Below the pieces are notes generated by a model. That model saw only the letters and a list, made by a program, of their open reading frames with translations, ran no database searches and was not told the origin of the DNA. Both the position numbers and the translations under genes were made by a program. From Microbacterium sp. M28 (GTDB taxonomy: Bacteria; Actinomycetota; Actinomycetes; Actinomycetales; Microbacteriaceae): 64,000 nt of DNA. Numbering within the stretch: the first letter of the stretch is position 1; each line of letters begins with the position of its first letter. Positions 16,535 through 25,408 of the stretch are shown here, one piece after another. The stretch spans positions 2,914,001-2,978,000 of the forward strand of contig NZ_CP107546.1 in the NCBI RefSeq assembly GCF_025836995.1, given 5' to 3'.

Positions 16535-18061
16535 ATGAAACCCCTCTGGAAGGTCGACCAGCCTGCGCTCCCGACGACCCCGTTCGAACCCGGGGAACGA
16601 CACGACGTCATCGTCGTCGGCGCCGGACTGACGGGACTCTCCACCGCCTTCATGCTGGCGCGCGCGGGCATGGACGTGGCGGTCGTCGAGGCCGGCGGGA
16701 TCGCGCAGCTCACGACCGGTGCGAACACAGGCAAGGTCTCGTTGCTGCAGGGGCAGCAGCTCGCGCGGCTGCGCCGAGACCATCCGGCGTCGCTCGTCCG
16801 CGCCTACGTCGATGCGAACCGCGCGGGGATGCAGTGGCTCACCGATTTCGCGGACACCGTCGGAGTGCCGTACTCACGACGCACCGACCACACCTACGCG
16901 CAGAGCCCGGGCGGACTGGATGCGGTGCGGGATCAGCACGCGGCCGCACGGGAGGCCGGGCTGGCGACGAGACTGCTGGGGCCGGACGCGCTTCCACCGG
17001 TTCCGTTCCCGCTCGTCGGCGCTGTGGCACTCGACGATCAGGTCGCCATCGACCCCGTGCAGGTCGCGCGGGCCCAAGCCCGCGAACTGGTCGCCGCAGG
17101 AGGGACGCTGCATGTCGGCATCCGCGTCACGAGGGTGCACGCGCTGCCGACTCCGCACGTCGACACGACGTCCGGACCGTTGTTCGCTCGCCACATCGTG
17201 CTCGCGACGGGGACGCCGATCATCGATCGCGGCCTGTACTTCGCCAAGGTCCGCGGGCTGCGGTCGTACTGCGTCTCGTTCCGGATTCCCGGGCCGGCGC
17301 CGGAGGGCATGTTCATCTCCGCGGGCGGTCCGACCCGCTCGATCCGTCCGGTCGCAGCCGCGGATGGACCGGACTCCGCGCAGCTGATCGTCGGCGGCAA
17401 CGGCCACTCCGTCGGCCGTTCCGATGCGGAGACGGCCCAGATCGACGACCTCGTGGATTGGACGCGCGAGCACTTCCCCGGGGCGGAGGAGACGCATCGC
17501 TGGTCGGCGCAGGACTACGAATCGCACAACCTCGTCCCCTTCGTCGGTGCGATGCCGCGCGGTCTCGGTCGCATCCGCTTCGCCACCGGCTACGGCAAGT
17601 GGGGCCTGTCGAACGGACCGGCGGCTGCCCTGCGGCTCGCCTCCGAGATCCTCGGCGCCCCTCGGCGGGAGCGGCCACGATGGATGACGACGCTCGGCAC
17701 CAGGATGACCGTCCCCGCCGACCTCGCACGCGCCGGCGCAGAGGGTGCGAAAGTCGCCGGACAACTCGCCAAGGGCTGGGCCGGCGCCGAAGCACGGTCG
17801 ACGCCGCTGCCTCGGCCAGCGGAGGGATCCGGTTCGGTCGGCAATCGCGTCGGATGCCCGGTCGCGATCTCGACGGTCGACGGCGTCACGCGCGCGGTCG
17901 ACGCGGTGTGCCCGCACATGGGCGGCATCCTCGATTGGAACGACGCCGAGCGCACCTGGGACTGCCCCCTGCACGCCTCGAGGTTCGCACCGGACGGCAC
18001 CCGTATCGAGGGGCCTGCACTGCGTGATCTCCGCCGGCTGCCGCGGTCGACGCAGCACTGA
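16535..18061 (+). CDS. FAD-dependent oxidoreductase with C-terminal Rieske domain
   Basis: About 508 residues. The N-terminus has a GxGxxG dinucleotide site (VIVVGAGLTGLSTAFMLARAG split at residues 25-45) of the DAO family, followed by a substrate domain up to about residue 385. A Rieske [2Fe-2S] domain closes the protein, with both ligand pairs visible: CPHMGG (Cys, His) and CPLHASRF (Cys, His). Such DAO-Rieske fusions occur widely; their substrates are poorly known. The start is uncertain: ATG 16535 is given, but an upstream TTG (16523) and GTG (16529) are in frame. It converges with the nitroreductase with a single base between the stops. Confidence 0.88.
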   Translation: MKPLWKVDQPALPTTPFEPGERHDVIVVGAGLTGLSTAFMLARAGMDVAVVEAGGIAQLTTGANTGKVSLLQGQQLARLRRDHPASLVRAYVDANRAGMQWLTDFADTVGVPYSRRTDHTYAQSPGGLDAVRDQHAAAREAGLATRLLGPDALPPVPFPLVGAVALDDQVAIDPVQVARAQARELVAAGGTLHVGIRVTRVHALPTPHVDTTSGPLFARHIVLATGTPIIDRGLYFAKVRGLRSYCVSFRIPGPAPEGMFISAGGPTRSIRPVAAADGPDSAQLIVGGNGHSVGRSDAETAQIDDLVDWTREHFPGAEETHRWSAQDYESHNLVPFVGAMPRGLGRIRFATGYGKWGLSNGPAAALRLASEILGAPRRERPRWMTTLGTRMTVPADLARAGAEGAKVAGQLAKGWAGAEARSTPLPRPAEGSGSVGNRVGCPVAISTVDGVTRAVDAVCPHMGGILDWNDAERTWDCPLHASRFAPDGTRIEGPALRDLRRLPRSTQH

Positions 18062-18062
18062 C

Positions 18063-18869
18063 TCAGGCCGGCCGCCCCTGCTCGTCCCAGCCGCGCTGCG
18101 GCGTGTCGCATGTCTCACGGAACACGTACTGGGAGGCGAGCCGACGCTGACTGCTCGACCAGTCGATCGCCGGACGGCGCTGCTCCGGCGGCAGGTACCC
18201 CAGCCTGTAGACGGCCATGAGCTCGAGGTCGTCCGGAACGCGGAGCAGCTCGACGATCTCGTCCCAGCGCCCAGGCGCCTCCATCGGAAAGGAGATGAAC
18301 TGGATACCCATGCCCAGTTCGACCGTGGTGAGCCAGACGTTCTCCATCGCGGCTCCCATGCTGAACACCGAGTAGAAGGAGGACAGCTCGCCGGGACGGT
18401 ACTCGCTGCGATCGAGCATGACGCCGAGCAGCAGCGGCGACCCCTCCACGAGTCGACGATTCTCTGCGCCGAGCGTCTTGGGCACGCCGAGGGCGTTCAT
18501 GAGCGTCTGCCCCCGCCGGGTGAAGACCTGACCGGTGAAGGGTCGTAGCGGTGCCGGCAGCTTGTCGAACAGCATCCCGCTGCGCTTCTCGTCCATCTCC
18601 GCCTGGCTGAAGCGGAAGTAGGGCTTGTACCGTTCGAAGAACGTCCCGTTCGACATCGTCTCGGTCATGCTCTCGCCGGAGATGCGGGCGATCTGCCGGA
18701 TCGTGTCGCGGTTCTCGATCACGACGAACCGCCACGGCTGACTGTTCAGCTGCGAGGGCGCCCGACCGGCTGCTTCCAGAAGCACCCGCTGGTGCTCTTC
18801 CGAGACGGGGTCGGGCAGGAACGCCCCGTTCGTGGTCTTGCGGCGACGGATGGCGTCGAGCAGTTCCAT
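18063..18869 (-). CDS. Nitroreductase family protein
   Basis: A 268-residue FMN-dependent oxidoreductase of the nitroreductase fold. Motifs are [10 protein letters not shown] at the N-terminus (FMN phosphate contacts), [15 protein letters not shown] (about 35-50) and a GMGIQFISF segment near residue 190. It should reduce nitro-aromatics, quinones or similar acceptors with NAD(P)H; the physiological substrate is unknown. ATG 18867-18869 is chosen for its ribosome site (AAGGAAG, eight bases upstream); a GTG nine bases earlier is possible. The next gene upstream on this strand ends five bases before this start. Confidence 0.88.
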   Translation of the reverse strand: MELLDAIRRRKTTNGAFLPDPVSEEHQRVLLEAAGRAPSQLNSQPWRFVVIENRDTIRQIARISGESMTETMSNGTFFERYKPYFRFSQAEMDEKRSGMLFDKLPAPLRPFTGQVFTRRGQTLMNALGVPKTLGAENRRLVEGSPLLLGVMLDRSEYRPGELSSFYSVFSMGAAMENVWLTTVELGMGIQFISFPMEAPGRWDEIVELLRVPDDLELMAVYRLGYLPPEQRRPAIDWSSSQRRLASQYVFRETCDTPQRGWDEQGRPA

Positions 18870-18874
18870 ACGAC

Positions 18875-19246
18875 TCACTTCCTTCTGTCCGGATCGAGCG
18901 CGAGGACGACGAGACTCGCCGCGAAGAACGGCGCGGCCGAGAGCGCGACGAGCGGATGGCGTCGCCCACGGGTTCCCGCGAACGGGATCACGGCCAGTGG
19001 CACGACCGCCGGCGCCAGGGCGACCGCCGCGCGGCCACGCGGCGCGCGGCGACCGCTCCGGATGCCCGAACCGAGCGCGACCGCAGTGGTGGCGCAGGTG
19101 AGCACGAACAGGGCGTGATGCAGCCAGCGGAACCGGCTCGTGTCGATGGCCTTCGTCGCGACAGCCGTACCGAGCGCGCAGTTGAGCAGGTAGCTCAGTG
19201 CGGCCAGCACGAACAGCGGCGGTGTGACCAGGCGTCTGTCGCGCAT
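18875..19246 (-). CDS. Small four-helix membrane protein, unknown function
   Basis: A 123-residue protein with four hydrophobic segments ([50 protein letters not shown] and the C-terminal [13 protein letters not shown]). I do not recognise a family. Start ATG 19246 is chosen because a TATGGT -10 box lies six bases upstream; a longer frame reaches 19291. It is co-directional with the nitroreductase, five bases from its start, so the two may be one operon. Confidence 0.7.
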   Translation of the reverse strand: MRDRRLVTPPLFVLAALSYLLNCALGTAVATKAIDTSRFRWLHHALFVLTCATTAVALGSGIRSGRRAPRGRAAVALAPAVVPLAVIPFAGTRGRRHPLVALSAAPFFAASLVVLALDPDRRK

Positions 19247-19252
19247 GAGTCG

Positions 19253-19258
19253 ACCATA
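19253..19258 (-). promoter_or_regulatory. -10 box of the membrane protein / nitroreductase unit (leaderless)
   Basis: TATGGT (minus strand) lies six bases before the ATG at 19246. Confidence 0.6.
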
Positions 19259-19297
19259 GGCCTCGCCACTGCGGACGCGCACGTCACGCACCGCACG

Positions 19298-19370
19298 CCG
19301 CGAGACTTGGTCTGTGCGGTGAGACCTGCCGAGCCTGGCAGAGTCTCACCGCACAGAGTACGTCTCGCGG
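19298..19370. repeat. Intergenic palindromic element, copy 2
   Basis: A nested dyad: CTGTGCGGTGAGAC (19312-19325) pairs perfectly with 19343-19356, and CCGCGAGAC (19298-19306) with 19362-19370. It aligns in sequence and layout with 7701-7770 (shared CGCGAGAC, GGTGA, ACCTG, GTCTCACC and TCGCG blocks). It lies just beyond the MerR stop and could terminate that gene. Confidence 0.75.
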
Positions 19371-19372
19371 GC

Positions 19373-20152
19373 CTACAGGTTCGTCTCCGCGTAGATGCGG
19401 AGCGCATCACGGACGAACTCGGCACCACGGGTGCTGCCGTCGGACGTCGCGTAGTTCGCGCCGAACCGCGGATCGGCGACGTACATCTCGCCGAGCCCGA
19501 TCACGTAGCCCTTCACGTCACCGCCCGGCACGGCCGCCGGCGTGCCGGGGACGCCGGTCAGCCAGTCGACGTGACGTCGAGCGATGCCCTGCGCTTCGTC
19601 CGAGGCCGGGTCGATGCCGCTTTCGGCGGCGGCGATCCAGTCGCGTCCGAGGTCGGACACCAGCTGCTGCCAGTCGGCGCGCTCGGCATCCGTCATGCTG
19701 CGCCACCAGCGGTCGCTGTCGGCGTAGGCCTTCTTGCCCCAGCGGTCCTCGACCTCCTCCTTGTAACGGGTGTGGTCGAAGCCGTCGAACATGTTCTCTG
19801 CCATGAGTTCTTCACCTCCTCTCAATGCGTTGATGGTGGATTCGACCGAGGCGATCTGGCGCGTCAGTCTGGTCTGCTCCTCGCGCAGCAGCGCGAGGTG
19901 GGTTTCGAGAGCGGATGCCTCGGCGCGTTCCCTCGACAACACCTCGGCGATCTGCGGCAGCCCGAGTCCGAGCTCGCGCAGCAGCAGGATGCGCTGCAGG
20001 CGCACGAGCGCCTGCTCGTCGTAGTGCCGGTAGCCGTTGTGCGCGATGCGCGTCGGCGCCAGCAGCCCGATCTCGTCGTAATGACGGAGCGTCCGGCTGG
20101 TCGTTCCGGCCAGTCGTGCGATCTCCTGGATCGACCAATCGCGTGTGCCCAC
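19373..20152 (-). CDS. MerR-family regulator with TipAS-like domain
   Basis: A 259-residue protein. The N-terminal MerR winged helix (IQEIARLAGTTSRTLRHYDE..., residues 7-75) is followed by a coiled coil (about 78-115) and a C-terminal TipAS-type antibiotic-sensing domain (about 125-259, with RWWRSMTDAERADW and a GLGEMYVADPRF end). TipAL proteins of Streptomyces bind thiopeptides and activate transcription, so this may sense a peptide or other bulky compound. The GTG 20150-20152 follows AGGAGG at five bases. Its promoter has the 19-bp spacer diagnostic of MerR-activated genes, indicating autoactivation. Confidence 0.92.
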   Translation of the reverse strand: MGTRDWSIQEIARLAGTTSRTLRHYDEIGLLAPTRIAHNGYRHYDEQALVRLQRILLLRELGLGLPQIAEVLSRERAEASALETHLALLREEQTRLTRQIASVESTINALRGGEELMAENMFDGFDHTRYKEEVEDRWGKKAYADSDRWWRSMTDAERADWQQLVSDLGRDWIAAAESGIDPASDEAQGIARRHVDWLTGVPGTPAAVPGGDVKGYVIGLGEMYVADPRFGANYATSDGSTRGAEFVRDALRIYAETNL

Positions 20153-20180
20153 GGCATCCTCCTCTCGTTGCGATATCTCC

Positions 20181-20211
20181 ACCGTAGAAGTTGACGTTGC
20201 GTCAAGGTCAA
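20181..20211 (-). promoter_or_regulatory. MerR-type promoter with 19-bp spacer and internal dyad
   Basis: On the minus strand TTGACC (20206-20211) and TACGGT (20181-20186) are separated by 19 bp. The spacer contains a perfect dyad TTGACG-TTG-CGTCAA (20191-20205). An overlong spacer holding the operator is the hallmark of MerR regulation by DNA untwisting. Confidence 0.75.
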
Positions 20212-20232
20212 CTCGATCCGAGAAGAATCTTC

Positions 20233-20283
20233 TTGACAATCTCGAGATATATCGTGTTACGCTCGACACACGCGATATATCTC
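20233..20283 (+). promoter_or_regulatory. Promoter and inverted operators of the DUF4097-padR operon
   Basis: TTGACA (20233-20238) is a -35 candidate; TGTTAC/TACGCT near 20255-20263 are -10 candidates. CGAGATATATCG (20243-20254) and its exact complement CGATATATCTCG (20272-20283) bracket the -10 region. Each arm is itself nearly palindromic. The PadR protein encoded in the operon is the likely ligand (inference). Confidence 0.6.
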
Positions 20284-20312
20284 GATATCGCCGAAACCCA
20301 GGAGAGACCGAC

Positions 20313-21152
20313 ATGACCGAGAAGTGGCTCATCGCCCCCGGCGAGGAACGCGTCATCGACATCGCCCAGGCGACCAAGCTGAAGATCGGCCTGGTCGGCG
20401 GCCAGGTCGATGTCGTCGCGCACGACGAACCCGGCATCCGCATCGAGGTGCACGGCGTCACGACCAAGGACCTGCGGATCGAATCCGACGGCACGCAGAT
20501 CGAGATCGATCATCCGCAGATCGGCTGGGACAACTTCCTCGAAGTGTTCCGCAACTTCGGCTCCGGCGGCCCCAAGGCCGAAGTCAGCGTGGCGGTGCCG
20601 CGCGGCATCGCCCTGAACCTCGGTGTCGTCAACGCCGGCGCCCTGGTCTCCGGACTCGCGAACGACGCGAAGCTCAACACCGTCTCCGGCGACATCATCG
20701 TCGACACCCACACCGGCGACCTGTCCGTGAACACGGTCTCCGGCGACGTGCAGATCCGCGAGCTGACGGGATCGATCAACGCCAACAGCGTCTCCGGTGA
20801 CGTCGCCGTGACCGGTTCGGTCCGCAAGATCACGATCGACACCGTCTCGGGAGCGATCTGGGCCGACGCGACCGGGAACATCAACACGATCAACCTCAAC
20901 ACGGTCGCCGGCAACAGCACGATCCGACTCGAGGAGACGCTCCCCGCCAACTACGTGATGCGCTCGATGAGCGGCCGCGTGCTGATCGACGGCATCGACC
21001 GCGGCTCCTCCGGTCCCACCAACTACACCGGCTCAGCCGGCGAACTCGCCGGAAGCTTCGTCGACGTACGCACCAACTCGGTCTCCGGCGACATCACGGT
21101 GCTGCGCCAGCCCGTGCGCACGGTCGCCGACGACGAGGAGTGGGAAGCATGA
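20313..21152 (+). CDS. DUF4097 family beta-helix protein
   Basis: A 279-residue protein made of repeated short beta-strand units (VSGDIIVDT, VNTVSGDVQI, NSVSGDVAVTG, IDTVSGAIW), the right-handed beta-helix pattern of DUF4097. There is no signal peptide or membrane helix. The role of the family is unknown; in actinobacteria it is often co-transcribed with a PadR regulator, as here, where the stop overlaps the padR start (ATGA). ATG 20313 follows AGGAG by eight bases. Confidence 0.88.
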   Translation: MTEKWLIAPGEERVIDIAQATKLKIGLVGGQVDVVAHDEPGIRIEVHGVTTKDLRIESDGTQIEIDHPQIGWDNFLEVFRNFGSGGPKAEVSVAVPRGIALNLGVVNAGALVSGLANDAKLNTVSGDIIVDTHTGDLSVNTVSGDVQIRELTGSINANSVSGDVAVTGSVRKITIDTVSGAIWADATGNINTINLNTVAGNSTIRLEETLPANYVMRSMSGRVLIDGIDRGSSGPTNYTGSAGELAGSFVDVRTNSVSGDITVLRQPVRTVADDEEWEA

Positions 21153-21769
21153 GCCCCGCCGTCTTCTCCCACGGAGACCTGCGCCTGTACCTGCTGTCGC
21201 TGCTCGCGGAGTCCCCGCAGCACGGCTACGGCATCATCCAAGCGCTGACGGACCGTACCGGGGGGACGTACACGCCCAGTGCCGGCACGATCTACCCGCG
21301 TCTCGCGAAGCTCGAGGAGGAGGGCCTGGTCACCAAGACCGTCGACGGCCGCACCACCATCTACGCGATCACGGATGCCGGTCGCGCCGAACTCGCCTCC
21401 CGCGAGGACGACCTCGCCGGCATCGAGGACGACCTGGCCGACTCGGTCCGGCTGATCGCCAACGAGGTGCGCCAGAGCGTGCAGGAGGCGATGAAGAGTC
21501 TCCGCGCCGATCTGGCCGCCGCCGCGAACGAGGAGCGGAAAGGCTCCCAGTCGCGTCCGCGCGGAGCAGGGCCGGATGACCCACGAGTGGCCAGCCGCGA
21601 GCAGCTCGGCCGAGCGGATGCCGTGGTCAACGCCTTCCGGGCGCGCATCCGCAGCGACCTTCGGACGCACGTGGCTCGCGGCGGGGTGCTGCCGGCATCC
21701 GTCGTCGGCGATCTCGAGGACGCCCTGGACACGGCGGCGAAAGCCGTGACCCGCGCGCTCACCGACTGA
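21149..21769 (+). CDS. PadR-family transcriptional regulator (long form)
   Basis: A 206-residue PadR protein. The winged-helix domain covers about residues 7-80 (LYLLSLLAESPQHGYGIIQAL, GTIYPRLAKLEEEGLV), followed by a long helical C-terminal half with acidic and Ala-rich segments (about 90-200). That half is larger than in minimal PadR proteins and may hold the effector site. GAGGAG stands eight bases before the ATG. It is coupled to the DUF4097 gene and probably regulates the pair. Confidence 0.9.
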   Translation: MSPAVFSHGDLRLYLLSLLAESPQHGYGIIQALTDRTGGTYTPSAGTIYPRLAKLEEEGLVTKTVDGRTTIYAITDAGRAELASREDDLAGIEDDLADSVRLIANEVRQSVQEAMKSLRADLAAAANEERKGSQSRPRGAGPDDPRVASREQLGRADAVVNAFRARIRSDLRTHVARGGVLPASVVGDLEDALDTAAKAVTRALTD

Positions 21770-21782
21770 CGAGCGGAAGGCG

Positions 21783-22325
21783 CTACTCGGTCCAGATCTC
21801 GGCCTGGTCGTCCGGCACCGGCTCATCGAGCGGGACGACCAGGATCGAGCGCGGCTGACGGTGTGCGAGCCGAGCCGCCACGGAACCCGTGAAGAACTCG
21901 CGGACGGACTCTCCGAAACCGCGCTTGCGCGTGCCGATGACGATCAACTGCGCGTCGAGCTTGCCCGCAAGCTGCTTGATCGCCAGGGCGGGGTCGCCGA
22001 CGAGCTGCCGAGAGGTCCAGGTCAGCCCACTGCCCTCGAGCGCCCTCGTGGCGGCCTCGGTGACATGCTCGAACTCGGCCGCACCGGACTCGATGTTCAT
22101 GTCGATCGGCGCCGAGTGCACGTAGCCGTCCGGGTCCTCGTAGGTGACGAATCGCGTGACGTCGACGTGGACGACCACGAGCGGCGCCTTCAGGAGCGTC
22201 GCGTAGTGGATCGCCTCCTGCAGCACGCGCGGGTTCTGGTCCGGCTGCATGCCGACGATCACGGCTTTGTGCAGCTCGGCGTTCTGAACGGCTTCTTCGG
22301 ACGACGTGGAACCGGCATCTGACAT
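21783..22325 (-). CDS. Universal stress protein family
   Basis: A 180-residue single-domain UspA-like protein. The Rossmann-like fold has AVIVGMQPDQNPRVLQEA at the start and the ATP-binding signature GTRKRGFGESVREFFTGSVA (GxxG-x9-GS/T) near residue 130, so it is of the ATP-binding class. It ends in an acidic stretch. Such proteins modulate dormancy or stress responses. It is convergent with the PadR gene, 13 bases from its stop. Confidence 0.92.
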   Translation of the reverse strand: MSDAGSTSSEEAVQNAELHKAVIVGMQPDQNPRVLQEAIHYATLLKAPLVVVHVDVTRFVTYEDPDGYVHSAPIDMNIESGAAEFEHVTEAATRALEGSGLTWTSRQLVGDPALAIKQLAGKLDAQLIVIGTRKRGFGESVREFFTGSVAARLAHRQPRSILVVPLDEPVPDDQAEIWTE

Positions 22326-22378
22326 GCGGATCGTTCCCTTCCCCGGGTCTCGGGCGGCCAGTGAGTCTGGCCCCCGTG

Positions 22379-22472
22379 CTATCCTGAATGCTACTCTTAC
22401 CGGCCGTCAGCCGGTGTCGTGAATGCGCGGGCCCCAGATGCCCGCAGCTTAGATCGTGAGGGGGTCTCGCGC
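22379..22472 (+). promoter_or_regulatory. Promoter and structured leader of the DUF3073 gene
   Basis: TATCCT near 22379 and TACTCT near 22391 are -10 candidates. The roughly 80-base leader can form CCGGC-GTCAG-GCCGG (about 22400-22414) and GCGGGC-N7-GCCCGC (22427-22432 with 22440-22445). A structured leader before such a small gene is unusual in this window, where many mRNAs are leaderless. Confidence 0.45.
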
Positions 22473-22664
22473 ATGGGCCGTGGCCGTCAGAAGGCGAAGC
22501 ACACTAAGATCGCCCGCGAACTCAAGGCGTACAGTCCTTCGGTGAACTACTCTGCGCTGGAGCGCGAGTTGGCTCACCCGAGCGACTCGGACGAAGACGC
22601 CTACGTCGACAAGTGGGCCGACGAGTACGCAGACGAAGACGAGGACGAACTCGAAAAGGCTTGA
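22473..22664 (+). CDS. DUF3073 domain protein
   Basis: A 63-residue actinobacterial protein. The basic N-terminus (MGRGRQKAKHTKIARELK) and acidic C-terminus (ADEYADEDEDELEKA) are characteristic of DUF3073. Charge polarity suggests nucleic acid or ribosome contact, but the function is unknown. The start is fixed by the conserved MGRGRQKAK; a GAGGGGG tract lies upstream. In many actinobacteria the gene is near purM/purF; here it is not. Confidence 0.92.
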   Translation: MGRGRQKAKHTKIARELKAYSPSVNYSALERELAHPSDSDEDAYVDKWADEYADEDEDELEKA

Positions 22665-22682
22665 CACCCTGAGTTCGCGAAT

Positions 22683-22715
22683 CGAAGACCCCGCCGCACT
22701 GCGACGGGGTCTTCG
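22683..22715 (+). terminator. Intrinsic terminator after DUF3073
   Basis: An 11-bp perfect stem (22683-22693 with 22705-22715) with an 11-base loop, CGAAGACCCCG...CGGGGTCTTCG, starts 19 bases after the stop codon. Confidence 0.75.
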
Positions 22716-22745
22716 TCGTACCCGTGCCCATGGCAGGATGCTGTG

Positions 22746-23567
22746 ATGCCCCGCGTCGTCGCCCTCTACCGTCACCCCGTGAAGGGCTTCACTCCTGAGC
22801 CGCGCGATGATCTGCTGATCCAACCCGACGGCCGCGTGGCCGGCGATCGCGTCCTGGCATTCCGGTTCGCGGATGCCGCGACGCCGGAGGATCGCGACGG
22901 GCTGGAGTACTGGCCGAAATCGAAGGGACTCGCGCTGGAGTCGTTCCCGACTCTGGCCGAGCTCCGTCTCTCCTACGACGACACCGGCCGACGGGTACGG
23001 ATCATGCACGCCGGCGCGCTCCTCGTGGAGGCTGGGCTGGACGACGAAGGACGACGCGAGCTCTCCGACGCCGTCACCGAATTCGTGATGCAGTCCGCCG
23101 AGGCGAGGCGACTGAACCGACCGGGGAAGCTGCCGATCGTGCTGGTCGGCGACGGCGAGCGCTCACGGTTCCAGGACCGTCCGCGCGGGTACGTATCGGT
23201 GCACAGCACCGGGAGTGTCGCCGCACTCGGCGAAGCGCTCGAACAGGACATCGATGATCGCCGATTCCGTTCGAACGTCGTGATCTCCGGTGTCGACGCC
23301 TGGGACGAACTGGAATGGAGCGGTGAAGTCCGCGTCGGCGAGGTGCGGTTCCTGACGGCCGGGCCGATCGTCCGATGCCTGGCGACGCACGCCAACCCCG
23401 ACACGGGCGTCCGCGACGCGAAAGTCCTCACGACACTGACGACGCGCGTCGGACAGCGCGAGCCGACTCTCGGCCGCCTCCTGCTGCTGCCCGGTGTCTC
23501 CGGGGACGTCGACGATCGCGGTCAGGGCGGTGTCATCCGCGTCGGTGACGAAGTGATCGTCGGCTGA
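22746..23567 (+). CDS. MOSC domain protein
   Basis: A 273-residue protein with an N-terminal MOSC_N beta-barrel (VVALYRHPVKGFTPE) and a C-terminal MOSC domain. The conserved Cys in IVRCLATHANPDTG is the residue that binds molybdenum-cofactor sulfur in mARC and MOCS3-like enzymes. It may transfer sulfur to, or reduce N-hydroxylated compounds with, the molybdenum cofactor (family knowledge; substrate unknown). ATG 22746 is six bases after CAGGAT, a possible leaderless -10; an in-frame GTG lies three bases earlier. Confidence 0.87.
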   Translation: MPRVVALYRHPVKGFTPEPRDDLLIQPDGRVAGDRVLAFRFADAATPEDRDGLEYWPKSKGLALESFPTLAELRLSYDDTGRRVRIMHAGALLVEAGLDDEGRRELSDAVTEFVMQSAEARRLNRPGKLPIVLVGDGERSRFQDRPRGYVSVHSTGSVAALGEALEQDIDDRRFRSNVVISGVDAWDELEWSGEVRVGEVRFLTAGPIVRCLATHANPDTGVRDAKVLTTLTTRVGQREPTLGRLLLLPGVSGDVDDRGQGGVIRVGDEVIVG

Positions 23568-23590
23568 CCCGACCTGCGGCAAGCAGTCGA

Positions 23591-25341
23591 TCAGGATCCG
23601 ACGAACTCCTCGGCATCGCCGAAGGAAGGGCGTTCGCGGATCTCGACCGTGTCACCCAGACGCTCGACGTCGAACACGACGATCTCGTTGTCCCCTGCCT
23701 GCCAGAGCGGCGCAGGGGCGTACAGCGTCTCCTGCGGCCCGATCTCCCAGTAGCGCCCGAGCAGGAAGCCGTTCAGCCAGACCATGCCCTTCTTCCCGCC
23801 GGGAAAGGCGAGCCACGCGTCGAGCGGCTCCGCGATGTCGAAGTGCGCGACGGCGACGCCGTCGCGACCAGGGGTGCGGACCGTCGTGTCCGGCCGCTCC
23901 TGCGGCACGATCCGGTGCCGCCACCCGTGGACAAGGCGACGTCCGATCGTCACGCCGCGCATGATGCCTTTGCCCTCGCCCGTGTACGGCCCGTAGTTGA
24001 TCCGGCCGAGGCTCTCCACGACGATCGCGAGCCGAGCATCCCGACGGGCCGCCGGGAGGGTGAGCGACGTCGCCCCGTCGCGTTCCAGCGTGCCGAGCCG
24101 GTCGTCGTCGAGGTAGACGACAGCACGGTCGTGCAGGCCGTCGACGGCGAGCGTCGCACCGTCGACGAACGAGACGTCGGCCTCGTACACGACGAACCCG
24201 TCTTCCGCGCCCAGTTGCTCGAACGTCTGCGGCAGCGGGGGACGTGCACCGACCGTCGGCAGAGCGCGCAGGTGATCGAGCGACGATGCGATCGGCGTGA
24301 GCGCCGCGGATGCCGCCGGCAGCCGCCGAGGGGCGGCGGGGATCTCCGGCAGTGCTTCGGTGCGGAGCGGCGCGAACAGCGCGCGCAGCGCATGAAACTT
24401 GTCGTTCAGCGTCCCGTCTTCGCCGATCGGGGCGTCCGAGTCGTAGCTGGTGACGGTCGGCTGGAGGACACCATCGTGGTTGGCTCCGTTCCACAGCCCG
24501 AAGTTCGTGCCGCCGTGCGCCATGTAGATGTTCACCGAGCCGCCGGCATCGAGCAGCTCGCGGACGACGCCCGCCGCACTCTCCGCGGACCGGACGTGAT
24601 GACGCTCGCCCCAGTGGTCGAACCAGCCGCCCCACAGCTCGCTGCACATCAGCGGTTCATCCGGACGGCGCAGTTCGACGGCCTTCGACACCCCGGATCC
24701 GAACGTGAACGTCGTCATCGCACCCGGAACACTGCCGTGCGCGACCATGTCCGCGGTCGTGCCGTCGGCCGTCATCAGCATCTCGACGACTCCCCGCGTG
24801 CGCAGCCCGTCGCGCAGATGAGTCAGGTACTCCGCGTCGCTGCCGAACGAGCCGTATTCGTTCTCGACCTGGAAGGCGACGATCGGCCCGCCGTGCACGG
24901 CCTGCAGCGGAACCAGCCGCGGAATCAGCTGGTCGTACCACCGGTCGACCGCGGCGAGATAGGCCGCGTCGCTGCTGCGCAGCGCGCTGGTCCGACCCGA
25001 CAGCCAGAACGGGATGCCGCCGTTGGACCACTCCGCGCAGATGTAGGGGCTCGGACGCATGTAGACGTCCAGACCACTTCGCCGGCGATCCGCACGAACC
25101 GCTCGATGTCACGCCAGCCGTCGAAGCGCACATCACCCTCCGCCCGCTCGTGGAAGTTCCACGCGGCATAAGCGTCGACGGTGTTCGCTCCCATCGCGGC
25201 CAGGCGGCGCAACCGGTCTTCCCACTGGTCGGGATGCACGCGGAAGTAGTGCACGGCTCCGGCCAGGACCCGGTGCGGGCGTCCGCGGCGCATGATCGAA
25301 CCGTCGTGGATGGCCAGCGCAGGGTCTGGAGAATGGGCCAT
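23591..25341 (-). pseudogene. GH35 beta-galactosidase, interrupted by a single-base frameshift
   Basis: The reading frame starts at ATG 25341 (MAHSPDPAL, GAGGAG upstream) and runs to about 25075, through LAGAVHYFRVHPDQWEDRL and ERFVRIAGEV. The homologous continuation (GLDVYMRPSPYICAEWSNGG) is in the next frame. One base missing in the CC at 25074-25075 would restore a 583-residue protein of normal GH35 length. Downstream the enzyme is intact, with acid/base Glu in VENEYGSFG and nucleophile Glu in MCSELWGGWF, then beta domains. It would release terminal beta-galactose. The rest of the coding sequence shows no decay, so a recent mutation or sequence error is more likely than an old pseudogene. 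Confidence 0.9.
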
Positions 25342-25408
25342 GGCGCTCCTCGTCGAGTGCCTGCTCAGCGTACTCGGCACGAAGCCCCGAATCATGCGGG
25401 CGGGCGGA

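Noticed and set aside
24925..25395. A separate small gene upstream of the GH35 gene
   Set aside because: Its sequence is the N-terminal part of GH35 and runs into nonsense after the frameshift at about 25074; it is one broken gene.
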